Source of the DNA: an uncultured Collinsella sp.
GTDB taxonomy: Bacteria > Actinomycetota > Coriobacteriia > Coriobacteriales > Coriobacteriaceae
Assembly: GCA_902470815.1 (NCBI GenBank)
Contig: CABRHS010000014.1
Span: 1-51,069, forward strand
Length of the DNA stretch: 51,069 bases
Reading direction: 5' to 3'
A model generated the notes under the pieces. It was not told the origin of the DNA. It saw only the letters and a program-made list of their open reading frames with translations, and made no database searches. A program made the translations under genes and the position numbers. This document shows, piece by piece, positions 1 to 8,846 of this stretch (its first letter is position 1; each line of letters opens with the position of its first letter).

Positions 1-143
1 TCTCCGAGCCCTGCACCCCCAAGGCCAAGAAGGCTGCTCCGGCCAAGAAGGCCGCCGCTCCCAAGGTCGTCAAGGATGAGGCCGTCGAGGAGGCCGCTGA
101 GGTCGTCGAGACCGAGGCTGCTGCCGAGGAGACCGCTGAGTAG
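1..143 (+). CDS. rplQ: C-terminal fragment, probably ribosomal protein L17 with Ala/Lys/Glu tail
   Basis: Only the last 46 codons are in the window, read in the frame starting at base 3 and ending with TAG at 141-143. The residues are almost all Ala, Lys, Glu, Pro and Val, with KAKKAAPAKKAAAPK near the start and ETEAAAEETAE at the end, so no conserved domain is visible. The call rests on position: rplQ followed by the ECF ATPases, EcfT and truA is a widespread bacterial gene order. The tail resembles that of the rpmE product at 19,946-20,377. Another ribosomal protein or a DNA-binding protein with such a tail cannot be excluded. Confidence 0.5.
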   Translation, partial: SEPCTPKAKKAAPAKKAAAPKVVKDEAVEEAAEVVETEAAAEETAE

Positions 144-172
144 CATTCGCTGCTCGTGCATCGCATTGAGGA

Positions 173-197
173 GGGGCACGTTCGCGTGCCCCTTTTT
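173..197 (+). terminator. Intrinsic terminator with TTCG tetraloop
   Basis: An 8-bp perfect stem (GGGGCACG / CGTGCCCC) closes a TTCG tetraloop and is followed by five T. It ends the upstream gene. It also shows that the ECF gene cannot start at the earlier in-frame ATG at 156, which would lie before the hairpin. Confidence 0.85.
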
Positions 198-245
198 CAT
201 GCGTCGTACATTCACCTGCGCGCGGTTGGAAAGGAGAACCCGAGC

Positions 246-2588
246 ATGATCGAGTTGAGTGGAGTGTGCGTCCGCTATGGTGCAGAGGCCATTCTCACCG
301 ACTGCTCTCTTTTGGTGCATCCTGGCGAGATCGTGGCGCTGGTGGGCGAGAACGGGTGCGGCAAATCCACGCTCGGGCGCGTACTGTGTGCGGCGCAGCT
401 TGTTGACGCGGGAAGCGTGTCCGTCGATGGGCACGATCCCCGCGTCAGTGAGCTGGAGCGACTTCGGGTCCGTGCCCTTGTCGGCCGCATCTGCCAGGAC
501 CCGTGTGATCAACTCGTCTCCTCCGTGGTGTTCGACGAGGTGGCATTCGGGCCCCGGAATCTGGGGCTTGATGAGGACGAGGTCCGTCGTCGCGTCCTGT
601 GTGCGCTCGAGCGCGTCGGCATGGGCGGGTTCTCGGAGCGGGCCACCACGGCCCTGTCCGGCGGCGAGCAGCAGCGCATCGCCATCGCCGGCGTCCTTGC
701 CATGGAGCCCCGTTACATCATCTTCGACGAGTCGACTTCGCAGCTCGACGTGCTCGCTCGGGAGGGTATGCGCCGTCTGTTCAGCACTCTTTCCCACGTG
801 GAGGGAGTTGGCGTCGTTCTCATCACCCACGACCCTCATGAGATAGCGCTCGCCGATCGCGTCGTCGACGTCTCGCGTATGCACGTTTCTCATAGCGTCG
901 ATCATGCCGTTTCCAATTCAGACATCGGGCGGCATGCTGTCGAGGATTCGCCGGAGGTCTCATCTGATTCCGCGCTTTACCCGGGCGCCGACCTTTCGAC
1001 CGCGCCGGTGCTCGAGATGACCGACATCTCCTTCGCTTATGGAGCGCGCAGGGTTCTCGATCATATCGACCTATCTTTGAGGCCCGGTGAGGTCGTCATG
1101 CTCGCCGGTCCATCGGGTGCCGGAAAGTCGACGCTCGCGGGGATCGCCGCCGGCTTGGCCCATCCCGATACGGGCTCCGTTCGGGTCTTGGACGCCCAAC
1201 CGGTCCCCGGTTCGGTTGGCCTTGCGTTCCAGCAACCCGAGAGCCAGTTCTTCCTCGACACCGTTTGGGATGAGGTTGCCTACGCCCCTCGCAACCTATC
1301 GTGCGATGAGGATGAGGTGGCGCGTCGCGTCTCGTCCGCCCTTGAGCTCGTGGGGCTCGACGCCCACCTTGCCACTGCCTCGCCTTTTGAGCTGTCGGGT
1401 GGGCAGGCGCGCCGGGTGGCTCTCGCCTCGGTCCTGGCGCTCGAGGCCCCCGTGTACGTGTTCGACGAGCCGAGCGCCGGCCTCGACGGGGAGGGCCGGC
1501 GATTCGCGCACCGCTTCGCGGCCCGTCTCGCTGCCGAGGGCCGCGCGGTCCTGGTCATCACGCATGATGTCGAGGAATGGCGCCCCGTTGCTACGCGCGA
1601 GCTCTATCTGCGCGATGGCGCCCTTATCCCCGGTTCCGCCAGGCCTGCTCTCGAGGGTTCGAGGTCGGATTCCCGCGCGACAGGCGCCGTCTCAGAGCCC
1701 TCAGATGGCCCTGAGTCCGTCGCCGCCGTCAGTCTTGGCATCGATGGATGCACGGCCCCTCAAAAGCCCTCTAGAGGGAATCTGGGCGCCTTCTGCGCAT
1801 ACACGCCGGATGCCCCTGCCGCACGGCTTGATGCGCGAGTCAAGATTGCCTTGCTCGTCTTCGCCACTATCGGCGTGTTCGCCGCGCGCTCCCCGGTCAT
1901 GCTTGTCCCGTGGCTCGCGGTGCTCTGCTGCTGCCTGCGCGCATCCCGCATCGGCCTGCCCTCGGTCCTTCGAGGCATGCGGCCGGTCGCGTTTATTCTC
2001 GCCTTCACCCTCGTCGCCAACCTCGTCTCCTGCGATGGCCGCGCTTCGATATCGTTTATCGGGCCCGTGGGCATCGATCCCGCGGGAGGGCTGCGCGGCC
2101 TGACGGCCGTCCTGCGCATCCTGCTTCTCGTGGGCTTCTCGCTGTGCGTGGCATCCTCTACGTCCGGTACGCAGTTGAGCGATGCGTGCGTGCGTCTCTT
2201 AGGCCCGCTCGCCCGCCTCGGGGTTCCCGTGGGGCCGCTGGGGACCGTTCTCTCGCTCGCGCTCAGGTTCATTCCCCTGGTGAGCGAGGAGCTCGGCCGC
2301 ATCCGCCTGGCGCAGCGCGCACGCGGCGCCGACTTCGATTCGGGGTCGGTCCTCATGAGGATCAAGGCGTGGGCATCGGTGCTCACCCCGCTCATGATCG
2401 GTCTTTTCCGCCGGGCGGACCGCTTGGCGGAGGCGATGGCCGCACGATGCTACGATGCCGTGTCCGCGGGGCGCATGCCCGCTCCCCGATCCCTCTCGCG
2501 ATTCGACGTCCGCGTTCTTGCAGCCGGGGCCGCCCTCGCGCTCCTGTTCGTCGCGCTCGAGCCGTTTCTGGCTCTTTTGGTAGCATAG
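246..2588 (+). CDS. ECF transporter energy-coupling module, fused EcfA-EcfA-EcfT
   Basis: This 780-residue protein combines the three energy-coupling parts of an ECF-type vitamin/metal importer, which are usually separate polypeptides. ATPase 1 has Walker A GENGCGKST (34-42), Q-loop CQDP, signature LSGGEQQR (137-144) and Walker B YIIFDE. ATPase 2 has Walker A GPSGAGKST (288-296), signature LSGGQ (383-387) and VYVFDE. A linker of about 60 residues (460-520) leads into a hydrophobic EcfT-like domain (520-780). That domain has the coupling motif ARG (692-694); the second such motif reads ARC (733-735). Start: ATG 246 follows AAGGAG (231-236), whereas the longer frame from 156 crosses a terminator. 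No S-component gene is adjacent, so it may serve several substrate-binding subunits. The functional assignment is firm; the substrate is unknown. Confidence 0.9.
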   Translation: MIELSGVCVRYGAEAILTDCSLLVHPGEIVALVGENGCGKSTLGRVLCAAQLVDAGSVSVDGHDPRVSELERLRVRALVGRICQDPCDQLVSSVVFDEVAFGPRNLGLDEDEVRRRVLCALERVGMGGFSERATTALSGGEQQRIAIAGVLAMEPRYIIFDESTSQLDVLAREGMRRLFSTLSHVEGVGVVLITHDPHEIALADRVVDVSRMHVSHSVDHAVSNSDIGRHAVEDSPEVSSDSALYPGADLSTAPVLEMTDISFAYGARRVLDHIDLSLRPGEVVMLAGPSGAGKSTLAGIAAGLAHPDTGSVRVLDAQPVPGSVGLAFQQPESQFFLDTVWDEVAYAPRNLSCDEDEVARRVSSALELVGLDAHLATASPFELSGGQARRVALASVLALEAPVYVFDEPSAGLDGEGRRFAHRFAARLAAEGRAVLVITHDVEEWRPVATRELYLRDGALIPGSARPALEGSRSDSRATGAVSEPSDGPESVAAVSLGIDGCTAPQKPSRGNLGAFCAYTPDAPAARLDARVKIALLVFATIGVFAARSPVMLVPWLAVLCCCLRASRIGLPSVLRGMRPVAFILAFTLVANLVSCDGRASISFIGPVGIDPAGGLRGLTAVLRILLLVGFSLCVASSTSGTQLSDACVRLLGPLARLGVPVGPLGTVLSLALRFIPLVSEELGRIRLAQRARGADFDSGSVLMRIKAWASVLTPLMIGLFRRADRLAEAMAARCYDAVSAGRMPAPRSLSRFDVRVLAAGAALALLFVALEPFLALLVA

Positions 2589-2616
2589 GGGACCATCGAA
2601 CGTTGAGGGGAGACCC

Positions 2617-3462
2617 ATGACTTGCACAGACCCGACTCGCACCTCCACGCCCGCATTCGAGCAGCCCGAGGTGCTCGATGGCACCCTGGTGTTCAAGCTG
2701 GGGTACGACGGCGCCTCTTTCTCCGGATTTGCGGAGCAGCCCGGCCTACGGACGGTCGCCGGTGAGGTGCGGCGCGCCCTCGAGACGTTCCTGCGCCGAC
2801 CCATCGACCTCACGTGCGCGGGTCGCACGGATGCCGGCGTCCATGCCATTTCGCAGTATGTGAGCGTGCCGGCGCACGCCGACGAGCTCGCCATCGAGCG
2901 GCGCCGCTGGATGCGCGCGATGGCGGCGCTCCTGCCCGATGACATAGCCCTGGGCGAGGTCTACCACGCCGCACCGGGGTTCTCGGCCCGCTTCGACGCC
3001 CGCGCCCGCACGTACACGTACCGTATAGCCACGGGCGACGTGCGCCCGCTGCTCACGCGCGACGTGGCGTGGTGGCACCGTTACCCGCTGGATGTCCGCG
3101 CCATGGAGCTCGGTGCCGCCCATCTGGTGGGCGAGCATGACTTCAAGAGCTTCTGCAAGGTGTCGTCAGCGGTGGGAAAGCCCACGTGCCGCAACGTCAT
3201 CTCCGTCTCCTTCGCCTGCGAGCGCGCGCTGGGGGAGGAGCACATCGCCTTCACCATCACCGGCAACGCCTTCCTGCACTCCATGGTCAGGACGATCGTG
3301 GGCACGCTCGTCGAGGTCGGATCCGGCAGGCGCGACCCGGATTGGGTCGCCGAGGCGCTCGCGGCATGCGATAGGCGCGCCGCCGGCCCCACGGCGCCGG
3401 CGCGGGGCCTCTGCTTCATGGATGTGCGCTACGATGACGGGGCGATTACCGTCTGCCCGTAG
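2617..3462 (+). CDS. truA: tRNA pseudouridine synthase A
   Basis: TruA converts uridines 38-40 of the tRNA anticodon arm to pseudouridine. The 281-residue protein has the family core CAGRTDAGVHA, which carries the catalytic Asp, followed by the FSARFDARARTYTYRI segment and a conserved C-terminal region (FLHSMVRTIVG). There is an extra N-terminal stretch of about 25 residues before LVFKLGYDGASFSGF. It begins 28 bases after the ECF gene, behind GAGGGGAG, so the two are probably cotranscribed. This order is common in Gram-positive bacteria. Confidence 0.95.
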   Translation: MTCTDPTRTSTPAFEQPEVLDGTLVFKLGYDGASFSGFAEQPGLRTVAGEVRRALETFLRRPIDLTCAGRTDAGVHAISQYVSVPAHADELAIERRRWMRAMAALLPDDIALGEVYHAAPGFSARFDARARTYTYRIATGDVRPLLTRDVAWWHRYPLDVRAMELGAAHLVGEHDFKSFCKVSSAVGKPTCRNVISVSFACERALGEEHIAFTITGNAFLHSMVRTIVGTLVEVGSGRRDPDWVAEALAACDRRAAGPTAPARGLCFMDVRYDDGAITVCP

Positions 3463-3536
3463 CGCGGAGACTCGGCGCTTGGCCGAAACGGGGCTGCCGT
3501 TTGGAAAAAATATGCATATATGACGTTTCTAGCGTA

Positions 3537-3553
3537 CATTCTATGCAAGAATG
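3537..3553. promoter_or_regulatory. Candidate operator: CATTC-N7-GAATG inverted repeat upstream of argR
   Basis: A 17-bp inverted repeat lies about 95 bases before the argR start in an AT-rich patch that also holds the palindrome TATGCATA. ArgR family proteins often repress their own genes through ARG boxes, which are built from outward GAAT/ATTC half sites. The half-site order here is the reverse of a single classic box, so autoregulation is only a possibility. Confidence 0.25.
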
Positions 3554-3646
3554 GTCAATTGAAACCAAGACGCCGGCATGCTCTTCCGTCCAAGGCGACG
3601 GTTGGCGCGCGAACCCCGGCGTATGAGGCTAGGGATGGTGAGGGAT

Positions 3647-4084
3647 ATGGCAAAGAAGCGGAACGGCCGCCAGGATGCCATTCGCGAGATCGTGCGCACC
3701 GAGGACGTCCGCACGCAGCGCGTGCTCGTCGACGAGCTCAAGCGCCGCGGGTTCGACAGCACACAGGCGACCGTATCGCGCGATATCGCCGACATGGGCC
3801 TGCGCAAGCTTCCCGAGGGCATGTACGTCCTCGCGGAGGACTTGCATCTGCAGCGCATGGTGTCCGAGCTCGTGATCGGCGTCCAGCGCACGGAGAACCT
3901 CGTGATCGTCAAGGCCCAGCCGGGCACCGCCTTGGGCATCGCGGCCGCCATCGACGCCGCCGAGCTCCCCGACGTCCTGGGGTCCCTCGCGGGCAACGAC
4001 ACCATCCTGGTCATCACGCAGACCGCCGACGACGGCGTCAAATTCGAGGCGATGATCGATAAATTGAGGAGCGTGCGCAAATGA
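3647..4084 (+). CDS. argR: Arginine repressor ArgR
   Basis: ArgR is an arginine-responsive hexameric transcription factor of arginine metabolism. The 145-residue product matches the family length. It has an N-terminal winged helix (RGFDSTQATVSRDIADMGLRK, including the diagnostic TQATVSRDI) and a C-terminal oligomerisation/arginine-binding domain (VKAQPGTALGIAAAID, then GNDTILVI). Start ATG 3647 gives MAKKRNGR and the usual spacing to the helix; ATG 3635 is an alternative with a similar binding site. No arginine biosynthesis gene is next to it. Its stop overlaps the start of a 33-codon ORF in an ATGA arrangement. Confidence 0.93.
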   Translation: MAKKRNGRQDAIREIVRTEDVRTQRVLVDELKRRGFDSTQATVSRDIADMGLRKLPEGMYVLAEDLHLQRMVSELVIGVQRTENLVIVKAQPGTALGIAAAIDAAELPDVLGSLAGNDTILVITQTADDGVKFEAMIDKLRSVRK

Positions 4085-4182
4085 GCCCCATGCTTGTGCA
4101 CACCGTCCTGTTCAGCCTGCTCTTGGTGCTGCCCATCGCCCTGGTCGCCCTGCTCGTCGCATACTGGAGGCGCTCGAGGTAG
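4081..4182 (+). CDS. Possible 33-residue single-span membrane peptide
   Basis: This short ORF overlaps the argR stop by four bases (ATGA), a typical translational-coupling arrangement. It encodes a short polar start (MSPMLVHT), about 20 strongly hydrophobic residues rich in Leu, Val and Ala, and a basic end (YWRRSR), which fits a single membrane helix with a positive cytoplasmic end. It has no recognised family. An intrinsic terminator follows closely, so it would be the last gene of the argR transcript. It could be a chance ORF; the overlap and hydrophobic pattern are the only support. Confidence 0.4.
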   Translation: MSPMLVHTVLFSLLLVLPIALVALLVAYWRRSR

Positions 4183-4207
4183 GACGCCCGCATCGACTGA
4201 CGTGAAA

Positions 4208-4237
4208 AAAGACCCGGTCATGGTGACCGGGTCTTTC
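4208..4237. terminator. Bidirectional terminator between argR and the PBP gene
   Basis: An 11-bp stem AGACCCGGTCA / TGACCGGGTCT with a 3-base loop is flanked by A-run and T-run sequences. It lies between convergent genes and can serve both. Confidence 0.85.
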
Positions 4238-4259
4238 TCGTTGCGATGGTGTGGGAGGG

Positions 4260-6506
4260 TCAGTCGTCGTTGCCGGGGGTGGTGGGAGTGGTCTGGCCCG
4301 AGGACCCGCCGGACGTCGAGCCGCCGGACGTCGAGCCGCCGGACGTCGAGCCGCCGGACGTCGAGCCGCCGCCCGAGCCGGGGGTGGTGGGGCGCTGCTG
4401 CTGCAGCTCCTCCTCCTTCTTTGCCTCCTCCTCGGCCTTCTTCTCTTCTTCCTCTTTTTTCTTCTTCTCTTCCTCTTCCTTCTTCTTGGCCTCCTCGGCG
4501 GCGCGCTCCTCGGGGGACTTGGTCTTGGAGAGCTTCCACTCCGAGTCCTTCTTGTACGTGGGCGCCTCGCCGGTGGGGAACTCCTCGCGCGGCGCGTTGG
4601 CGAGCAGCTGCTCCATGATGGCCTTGAAGGTGGGGAGCGTCACGTGCGTTCCGTCGAAGTAGCCGATGCTGCCCACGTCGCGGTAGCCGCCCATCCAGAT
4701 GGCCACGGAGTACTGCGGGGTGTATCCGCAGAACCAGAGGTCGTTCGCCTCGTCGGTGGTTCCCGAGGTGCCGGTCTTGCCTGCCACGGGCTGGTTGATG
4801 TTGGGGCGGCCCCAGACGCCGGTGCCGTTGGTGAGGACGCCCTCGAGCACGTCGGTGACGGCCGCGGCGGCCCCGGTGCTCAGGACCTGCTGGGCATCGT
4901 CCTCGTGCTTGTAGATGGTCTTGCCGTCGCGGGAAAGTATCTCGCTGATCGCGACGGGGTCGCGGTGATAGCCGCCGTTGGCGAAGGCGGCGTACGCGGT
5001 GGCCATCTCCACGGTGTTCACCTGGCCTGTGCCGAGGGTCATGGTCAGGACGTCGGGAAGGTACGCGGTGTCTATGCCGAGCTTGCTGCACATCGCGATG
5101 ATGTTCTGGTTGCCGATTGCCTCGGCCACCTGGAGGTAGCCGGTGTTGGAGGACTTCTCCGTCGCACGGGCCAGCGAGATGTAGCCCATGCTCTCGTTGC
5201 CGTAGTTCTGGGCGTGGTAGTCCTCCTGGCCGGGGATCTGCCAGGTGAGGGGGGAGTTACAGTTGATGATGATGTTGGGGTTCATCCCCATGCTGATGGC
5301 GGTGGCAAGGGTGAACGCCTTGAAGGACGAGCCGGGCTGACGGCGATTGATGGCGTGGTTGAGGTGGGGCGCGACGTCCTGCCCGTTGGCGTCCTGGTCG
5401 ACGCGGTTGTAATCGCGCCCGCCGACCATCGCCTTGATGTAGCCGGTCTTGGGGTCGATGATGGTCATGCCGATGTCGAGGTCGAGGTTCTCGCGCGAGG
5501 CGGCCGGGTAGCGGTCGATGTTCGCGATCGCGGCGCTCTCGGCGACGGCCTGGATGTTGGGGTCGATGGTGGTCTTGACGGTCAGGCCGCCCTTGAAGAG
5601 CACGTCCGTGGAGAACTCCTCCTCCAGGAGCGACTTGACGTAGTCGACGAAGTACGGCTGGGAGTACACGGTGATGCCCGAGTCGGAGATCTCGGTGACG
5701 TTGAGCGCGAGGGGCTCCGCCAGTGCCGCGTCGTACTCCTCCTGCGTGATGGTCTCGCGGCGCAGCATGTTGCCCAAGACCTTGTTTCGGCGCTCGATGG
5801 CGACCTCGGGGTTGACGGTGGGGTCGTAGTAGGAGGGCGAGTTGGGCAGGCCGATGAGCAGGGCCGCCTCGGCGAGGGTGAGGTCGCTCGCGTTCTTGGA
5901 GAGGTACGTCTTGGAGGCGGCCTGGATGCCGTAGGCGCCGTGACCGTAGTAGATGCAGTTGAGGTACATCATCAAGATCTCGTCCTTGGAGTAGATCTTC
6001 TCCATCTCCAGGGCGATGAACGCCTCGCGGACCTTGCGCTCGATGGTCTGGTCGAATTGCTCCTCGGAGAGGATGGTGTTACGCACGAGCTGCTGGGTGA
6101 TGGTCGAGGCGCCCTCGGAGCGGCCCGAGAGCTGCGCCAGCACGGCGCGCCCGATGCCGATGATGTCGACGCCGGGATGCTCGTAGAAGCGCTCGTCCTC
6201 GACGTCCACGGTGCCCTTGAGGACCCACGGGGAGACCTGGTCCGCCGTGACGCTCGCGCGGTTCTGGACGAAGAACGTGGCGATCTCGTTGTCGGCGGCA
6301 TCCAGGATGTGGGTGGGCTCGCTCACGAGGTACTCGTCTGCGTTGGTGTAATCCGGCAGGTCGGAGAGCCAGCGGTCGATGTTGCCGAGCATGCCTATGC
6401 CGAACGCGACGCCGGCGACGAGCATGAAGCCCAGGACGGAGATGAGGATGACGGGGGCTGCGTGCGTTTTGGCGCGGTCGCGCGCGCGACGTTGACGAGG
6501 ACCCAT
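4260..6506 (-). CDS. Class A penicillin-binding protein (transglycosylase/transpeptidase)
   Basis: This is a bifunctional peptidoglycan synthase of 748 residues anchored in the membrane. A basic N-terminus and one membrane helix (about 18-40) precede a GT51 glycosyltransferase domain with EDERFYEHPGVD (103-114) and GASTITQQLVRN (132-143). The transpeptidase domain has SSFK (393-396), SSN (452-454) and KTG (577-579). The C-terminus is unusual: a Glu/Lys-rich charged stretch (about 655-705) and then SGGST repeats encoded by an exact 15-bp tandem repeat. Start ATG 6506 is preceded by AGGAGG, so the 17 codons upstream are dropped. It is transcribed alone, divergent from the U32 gene. Confidence 0.95.
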   Translation of the reverse strand: MGPRQRRARDRAKTHAAPVILISVLGFMLVAGVAFGIGMLGNIDRWLSDLPDYTNADEYLVSEPTHILDAADNEIATFFVQNRASVTADQVSPWVLKGTVDVEDERFYEHPGVDIIGIGRAVLAQLSGRSEGASTITQQLVRNTILSEEQFDQTIERKVREAFIALEMEKIYSKDEILMMYLNCIYYGHGAYGIQAASKTYLSKNASDLTLAEAALLIGLPNSPSYYDPTVNPEVAIERRNKVLGNMLRRETITQEEYDAALAEPLALNVTEISDSGITVYSQPYFVDYVKSLLEEEFSTDVLFKGGLTVKTTIDPNIQAVAESAAIANIDRYPAASRENLDLDIGMTIIDPKTGYIKAMVGGRDYNRVDQDANGQDVAPHLNHAINRRQPGSSFKAFTLATAISMGMNPNIIINCNSPLTWQIPGQEDYHAQNYGNESMGYISLARATEKSSNTGYLQVAEAIGNQNIIAMCSKLGIDTAYLPDVLTMTLGTGQVNTVEMATAYAAFANGGYHRDPVAISEILSRDGKTIYKHEDDAQQVLSTGAAAAVTDVLEGVLTNGTGVWGRPNINQPVAGKTGTSGTTDEANDLWFCGYTPQYSVAIWMGGYRDVGSIGYFDGTHVTLPTFKAIMEQLLANAPREEFPTGEAPTYKKDSEWKLSKTKSPEERAAEEAKKKEEEEKKKKEEEEKKAEEEAKKEEELQQQRPTTPGSGGGSTSGGSTSGGSTSGGSTSGGSSGQTTPTTPGNDD
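4306..4365. repeat. Four exact 15-bp tandem repeats in the PBP gene
   Basis: The unit CCGCCGGACGTCGAG occurs four times head to tail and encodes, on the minus strand, the Gly/Ser/Thr repeat near the C-terminus of the PBP. The count probably varies between strains through slippage. Confidence 0.9.
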
Positions 6507-6689
6507 GGGCGACCTCCTGCAATTTGACCGGGATGCACCCGGACGTGTCGTACACATAGATGTTCATACGATAGCGCATGCGGTCGGCGCCGCCGCTCGG
6601 GTATCCTTACCTAACGCGAAAAAACACGCTGCTGGGAGTCGGGACGCCTGGGCGCGCCGCCCGGTGGCCCCGGGGAGTATGGAGGATGG

Positions 6690-8711
6690 ATGGGCAGGGT
6701 CGAGCTTCTGGCGCCGGCGGGCACGCCGGATGCGCTGCGCGCCGCGATCGCGGCCGGCGCGGACGCCGTCTACGTCGGTCTGGGCGCCTTCAACGCGCGG
6801 GCGGCGAACGGCGGCTTCTCGCTCGGCGAGCTCGCGGATGGCTGCGCGCTGGCGCACTCCCGCGCGGCGCGCGTCTACGTGACGCTCAACGTGTGCCTGC
6901 ACGACCGCGAGTTGCCGGTCGCGCTCGAGCTCGCCTTCCGCGCGATCGAAGCGGGCGCGGACGCGCTGATCGTGGCGGACCTGGGGCTGTGCTCCCTCCT
7001 GAAGAGGGAGATGCCCTCCGCTGAGCTCCACCTGTCCACGCAGGCCGGGGCGCAGTCGCCTTCAGCGGTGCGCCTAGCGGCCCGCGAGCTGGGGGTGTCG
7101 CGCGTGACGTGCGCCCGCGAGCTGTCCGTCGCCGAGCTCGCGTCCCTTGCGCGGACGGGCGTGGAGATCGAGGCGTTCTGCCATGGGGCCATCTGCATCT
7201 GCTATTCGGGCGCCTGCGCCTACTCGGCCCTGATGCGCGGAAGGTCGGCCAACAGGGGCGATTGCACGCAGCCCTGCCGACTCGCATACGAGTTGCAGGA
7301 CGGCCGGGGCCGCGTCCTCGCCGGGGGCGCGTGGGAGCGGGGCCGCGCGAGCGAGGGTGACCGGCTGCTGTGCCCCCGCGACTACCTGGGGATCCGCCAT
7401 GTGGGCGAGCTGGTCCGCGTCGGAGTCTCGTCCCTCAAGATCGAGGGGAGGATGAAGGGGCCCGATTACGTGCACAACGTGGTGCGTTGCTATCGCGCCG
7501 CCATCGACGCAGCCTTGGCGGGGGCGGAGCTGGGCGCCGCCGAGCTCGACGCGCTCGAGGCGCGGCTCGGCCGCTCGTTCAGCCGCGGGTTCACCGACGG
7601 CTACCTCGTGGGCGGCCACGCCGCCACCGGCCGTTCACTCATGAGCGTCGAGCGGGCCATCAACCAGGGCCTCGAGGTGGGTCGCGTGGACGAGGCGGGA
7701 TTCGAGGGGGCGTGGGTCGCCTTCTCGCGCGACGCCACGGCTGGCGACATGCTCGAGATCAGGTCGACGCCCGGCCCGGACGCCCCGGCCGACGTGCCGC
7801 GGCGCTGGCCCATCGTGCCCTGCCCGGCCGACGTGCCGGCGGGCGGGCGCATCTTCGTGCGGTGCAAGCGCAAGGTGGAGGAGGGCAGCGCGGTGCACGT
7901 GGTCAGGTCGGAGGCGGTCGTCTCCGCGTCGCGCGCCGCCGTGGCAGCCATGCGCGATGCCGAGCGCGCGCTGGCCCCCGCGGCGCCGGAGTCCGAGGGC
8001 GGCGCCGGGTCGCCCTCGGGCGAGGAGGGGGCGCTCGGGGACACGAGCCGCTGCTCCCATGCGCGCCGCAAGTCGTCTTCCGCTCGCCCTGCGGCGGCGG
8101 GGCCCCTCGGGGTCGCGACGGCGTGCGCCCCCGGGCCCGCGATCCCGCCTGCGGCCGGGCCGCGTGCCCAGGCGGCGCCCGTCGCCGGCAAGGGGTCGAT
8201 CGACCTCGGCGAGGTGTGTCGCGCGTCCGACGAGGCATCCGTCGCCGCCGCCTGCCGCGCCGTCGCCCGCGGGGAGGCCGGCGCGGTCCTCTGCCGCAAC
8301 ATCGGCCAGATCGAGATCGCGCGCGAGGCGGGCGTGCCCTGGGAGGCCGCCGCGCCCCTCAGTGTGTGGAATGCGTCGGCGGCCCGCGTCCTGCAGGACC
8401 TCGGCGCGCGGCGGGTGTGGCTGCCCGAGGAGCTGCGGGCGCCGTCGCGCGACGAGGTGCTCGGCTCGCTCCGCGCCGCCGGCGTCTCGGTCCCCGTCGC
8501 GCCCGCACCCGTTGGGTCCACGCCGCTCATGGTCATGGAGCATTGCCTCCTCACGGCGGAGGGGCCCTGTGACGGGGCGTGCGCCACGTGCTCCCGCCGC
8601 CTGGCGGCCGAGCGCGGCGAGCGCGTCTTGGTGGAGCTCGACCGCAAGAGCTCGGGCGCCCGCGTGCGCGTGCGCGTGGACGAGGCGGGGCGGACGCGCC
8701 TGTACCGCTGA
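6690..8711 (+). CDS. U32 family protein with DUF3656-type region, RlhA-like
   Basis: U32 proteins were named collagenase-like peptidases, but several members act in RNA hydroxylation (RlhA on 23S rRNA, TrhP on tRNA). The 673-residue product starts with the TIM-barrel signature LLAPAGTPDALRAAIAAGAD. It has the family core EAFCHGAICICYSGACAYS with its following Cys residues (RGDCTQPCR). The C-terminal half resembles the long DUF3656-containing members. Residues from about 428 to 505 form a low-complexity Ala/Pro/Gly/Ser insert of unknown role. The start uses ATG 6690 behind GGAGG/GGGGAG. Assignment to RlhA rather than another U32 branch is an inference from length and domain layout. Confidence 0.85.
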   Translation: MGRVELLAPAGTPDALRAAIAAGADAVYVGLGAFNARAANGGFSLGELADGCALAHSRAARVYVTLNVCLHDRELPVALELAFRAIEAGADALIVADLGLCSLLKREMPSAELHLSTQAGAQSPSAVRLAARELGVSRVTCARELSVAELASLARTGVEIEAFCHGAICICYSGACAYSALMRGRSANRGDCTQPCRLAYELQDGRGRVLAGGAWERGRASEGDRLLCPRDYLGIRHVGELVRVGVSSLKIEGRMKGPDYVHNVVRCYRAAIDAALAGAELGAAELDALEARLGRSFSRGFTDGYLVGGHAATGRSLMSVERAINQGLEVGRVDEAGFEGAWVAFSRDATAGDMLEIRSTPGPDAPADVPRRWPIVPCPADVPAGGRIFVRCKRKVEEGSAVHVVRSEAVVSASRAAVAAMRDAERALAPAAPESEGGAGSPSGEEGALGDTSRCSHARRKSSSARPAAAGPLGVATACAPGPAIPPAAGPRAQAAPVAGKGSIDLGEVCRASDEASVAAACRAVARGEAGAVLCRNIGQIEIAREAGVPWEAAAPLSVWNASAARVLQDLGARRVWLPEELRAPSRDEVLGSLRAAGVSVPVAPAPVGSTPLMVMEHCLLTAEGPCDGACATCSRRLAAERGERVLVELDRKSSGARVRVRVDEAGRTRLYR

Positions 8712-8846
8712 CTCCCCGCGCCCCATGTTCCCAAGCGCTCATTCTGCGTTACACTAATGCCCATATGTCGTTCCCCAGCACCGCCCGTCCGCGCATGTGC
8801 GCGAGCACGCGGCGAGGGTGCTATGACCTTGTGGAAAGGTGCACCT

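Noticed and set aside
4251..6527. 758-codon open frame on the plus strand
   Set aside because: It is antisense to the penicillin-binding protein gene, whose motifs are complete. Long antisense frames are expected in GC-rich DNA with strong third-position bias.
8712..8846. T-box riboswitch before tyrS
   Set aside because: The 135-base leader region has no T-box core sequence and no terminator/antiterminator pair that I can see.
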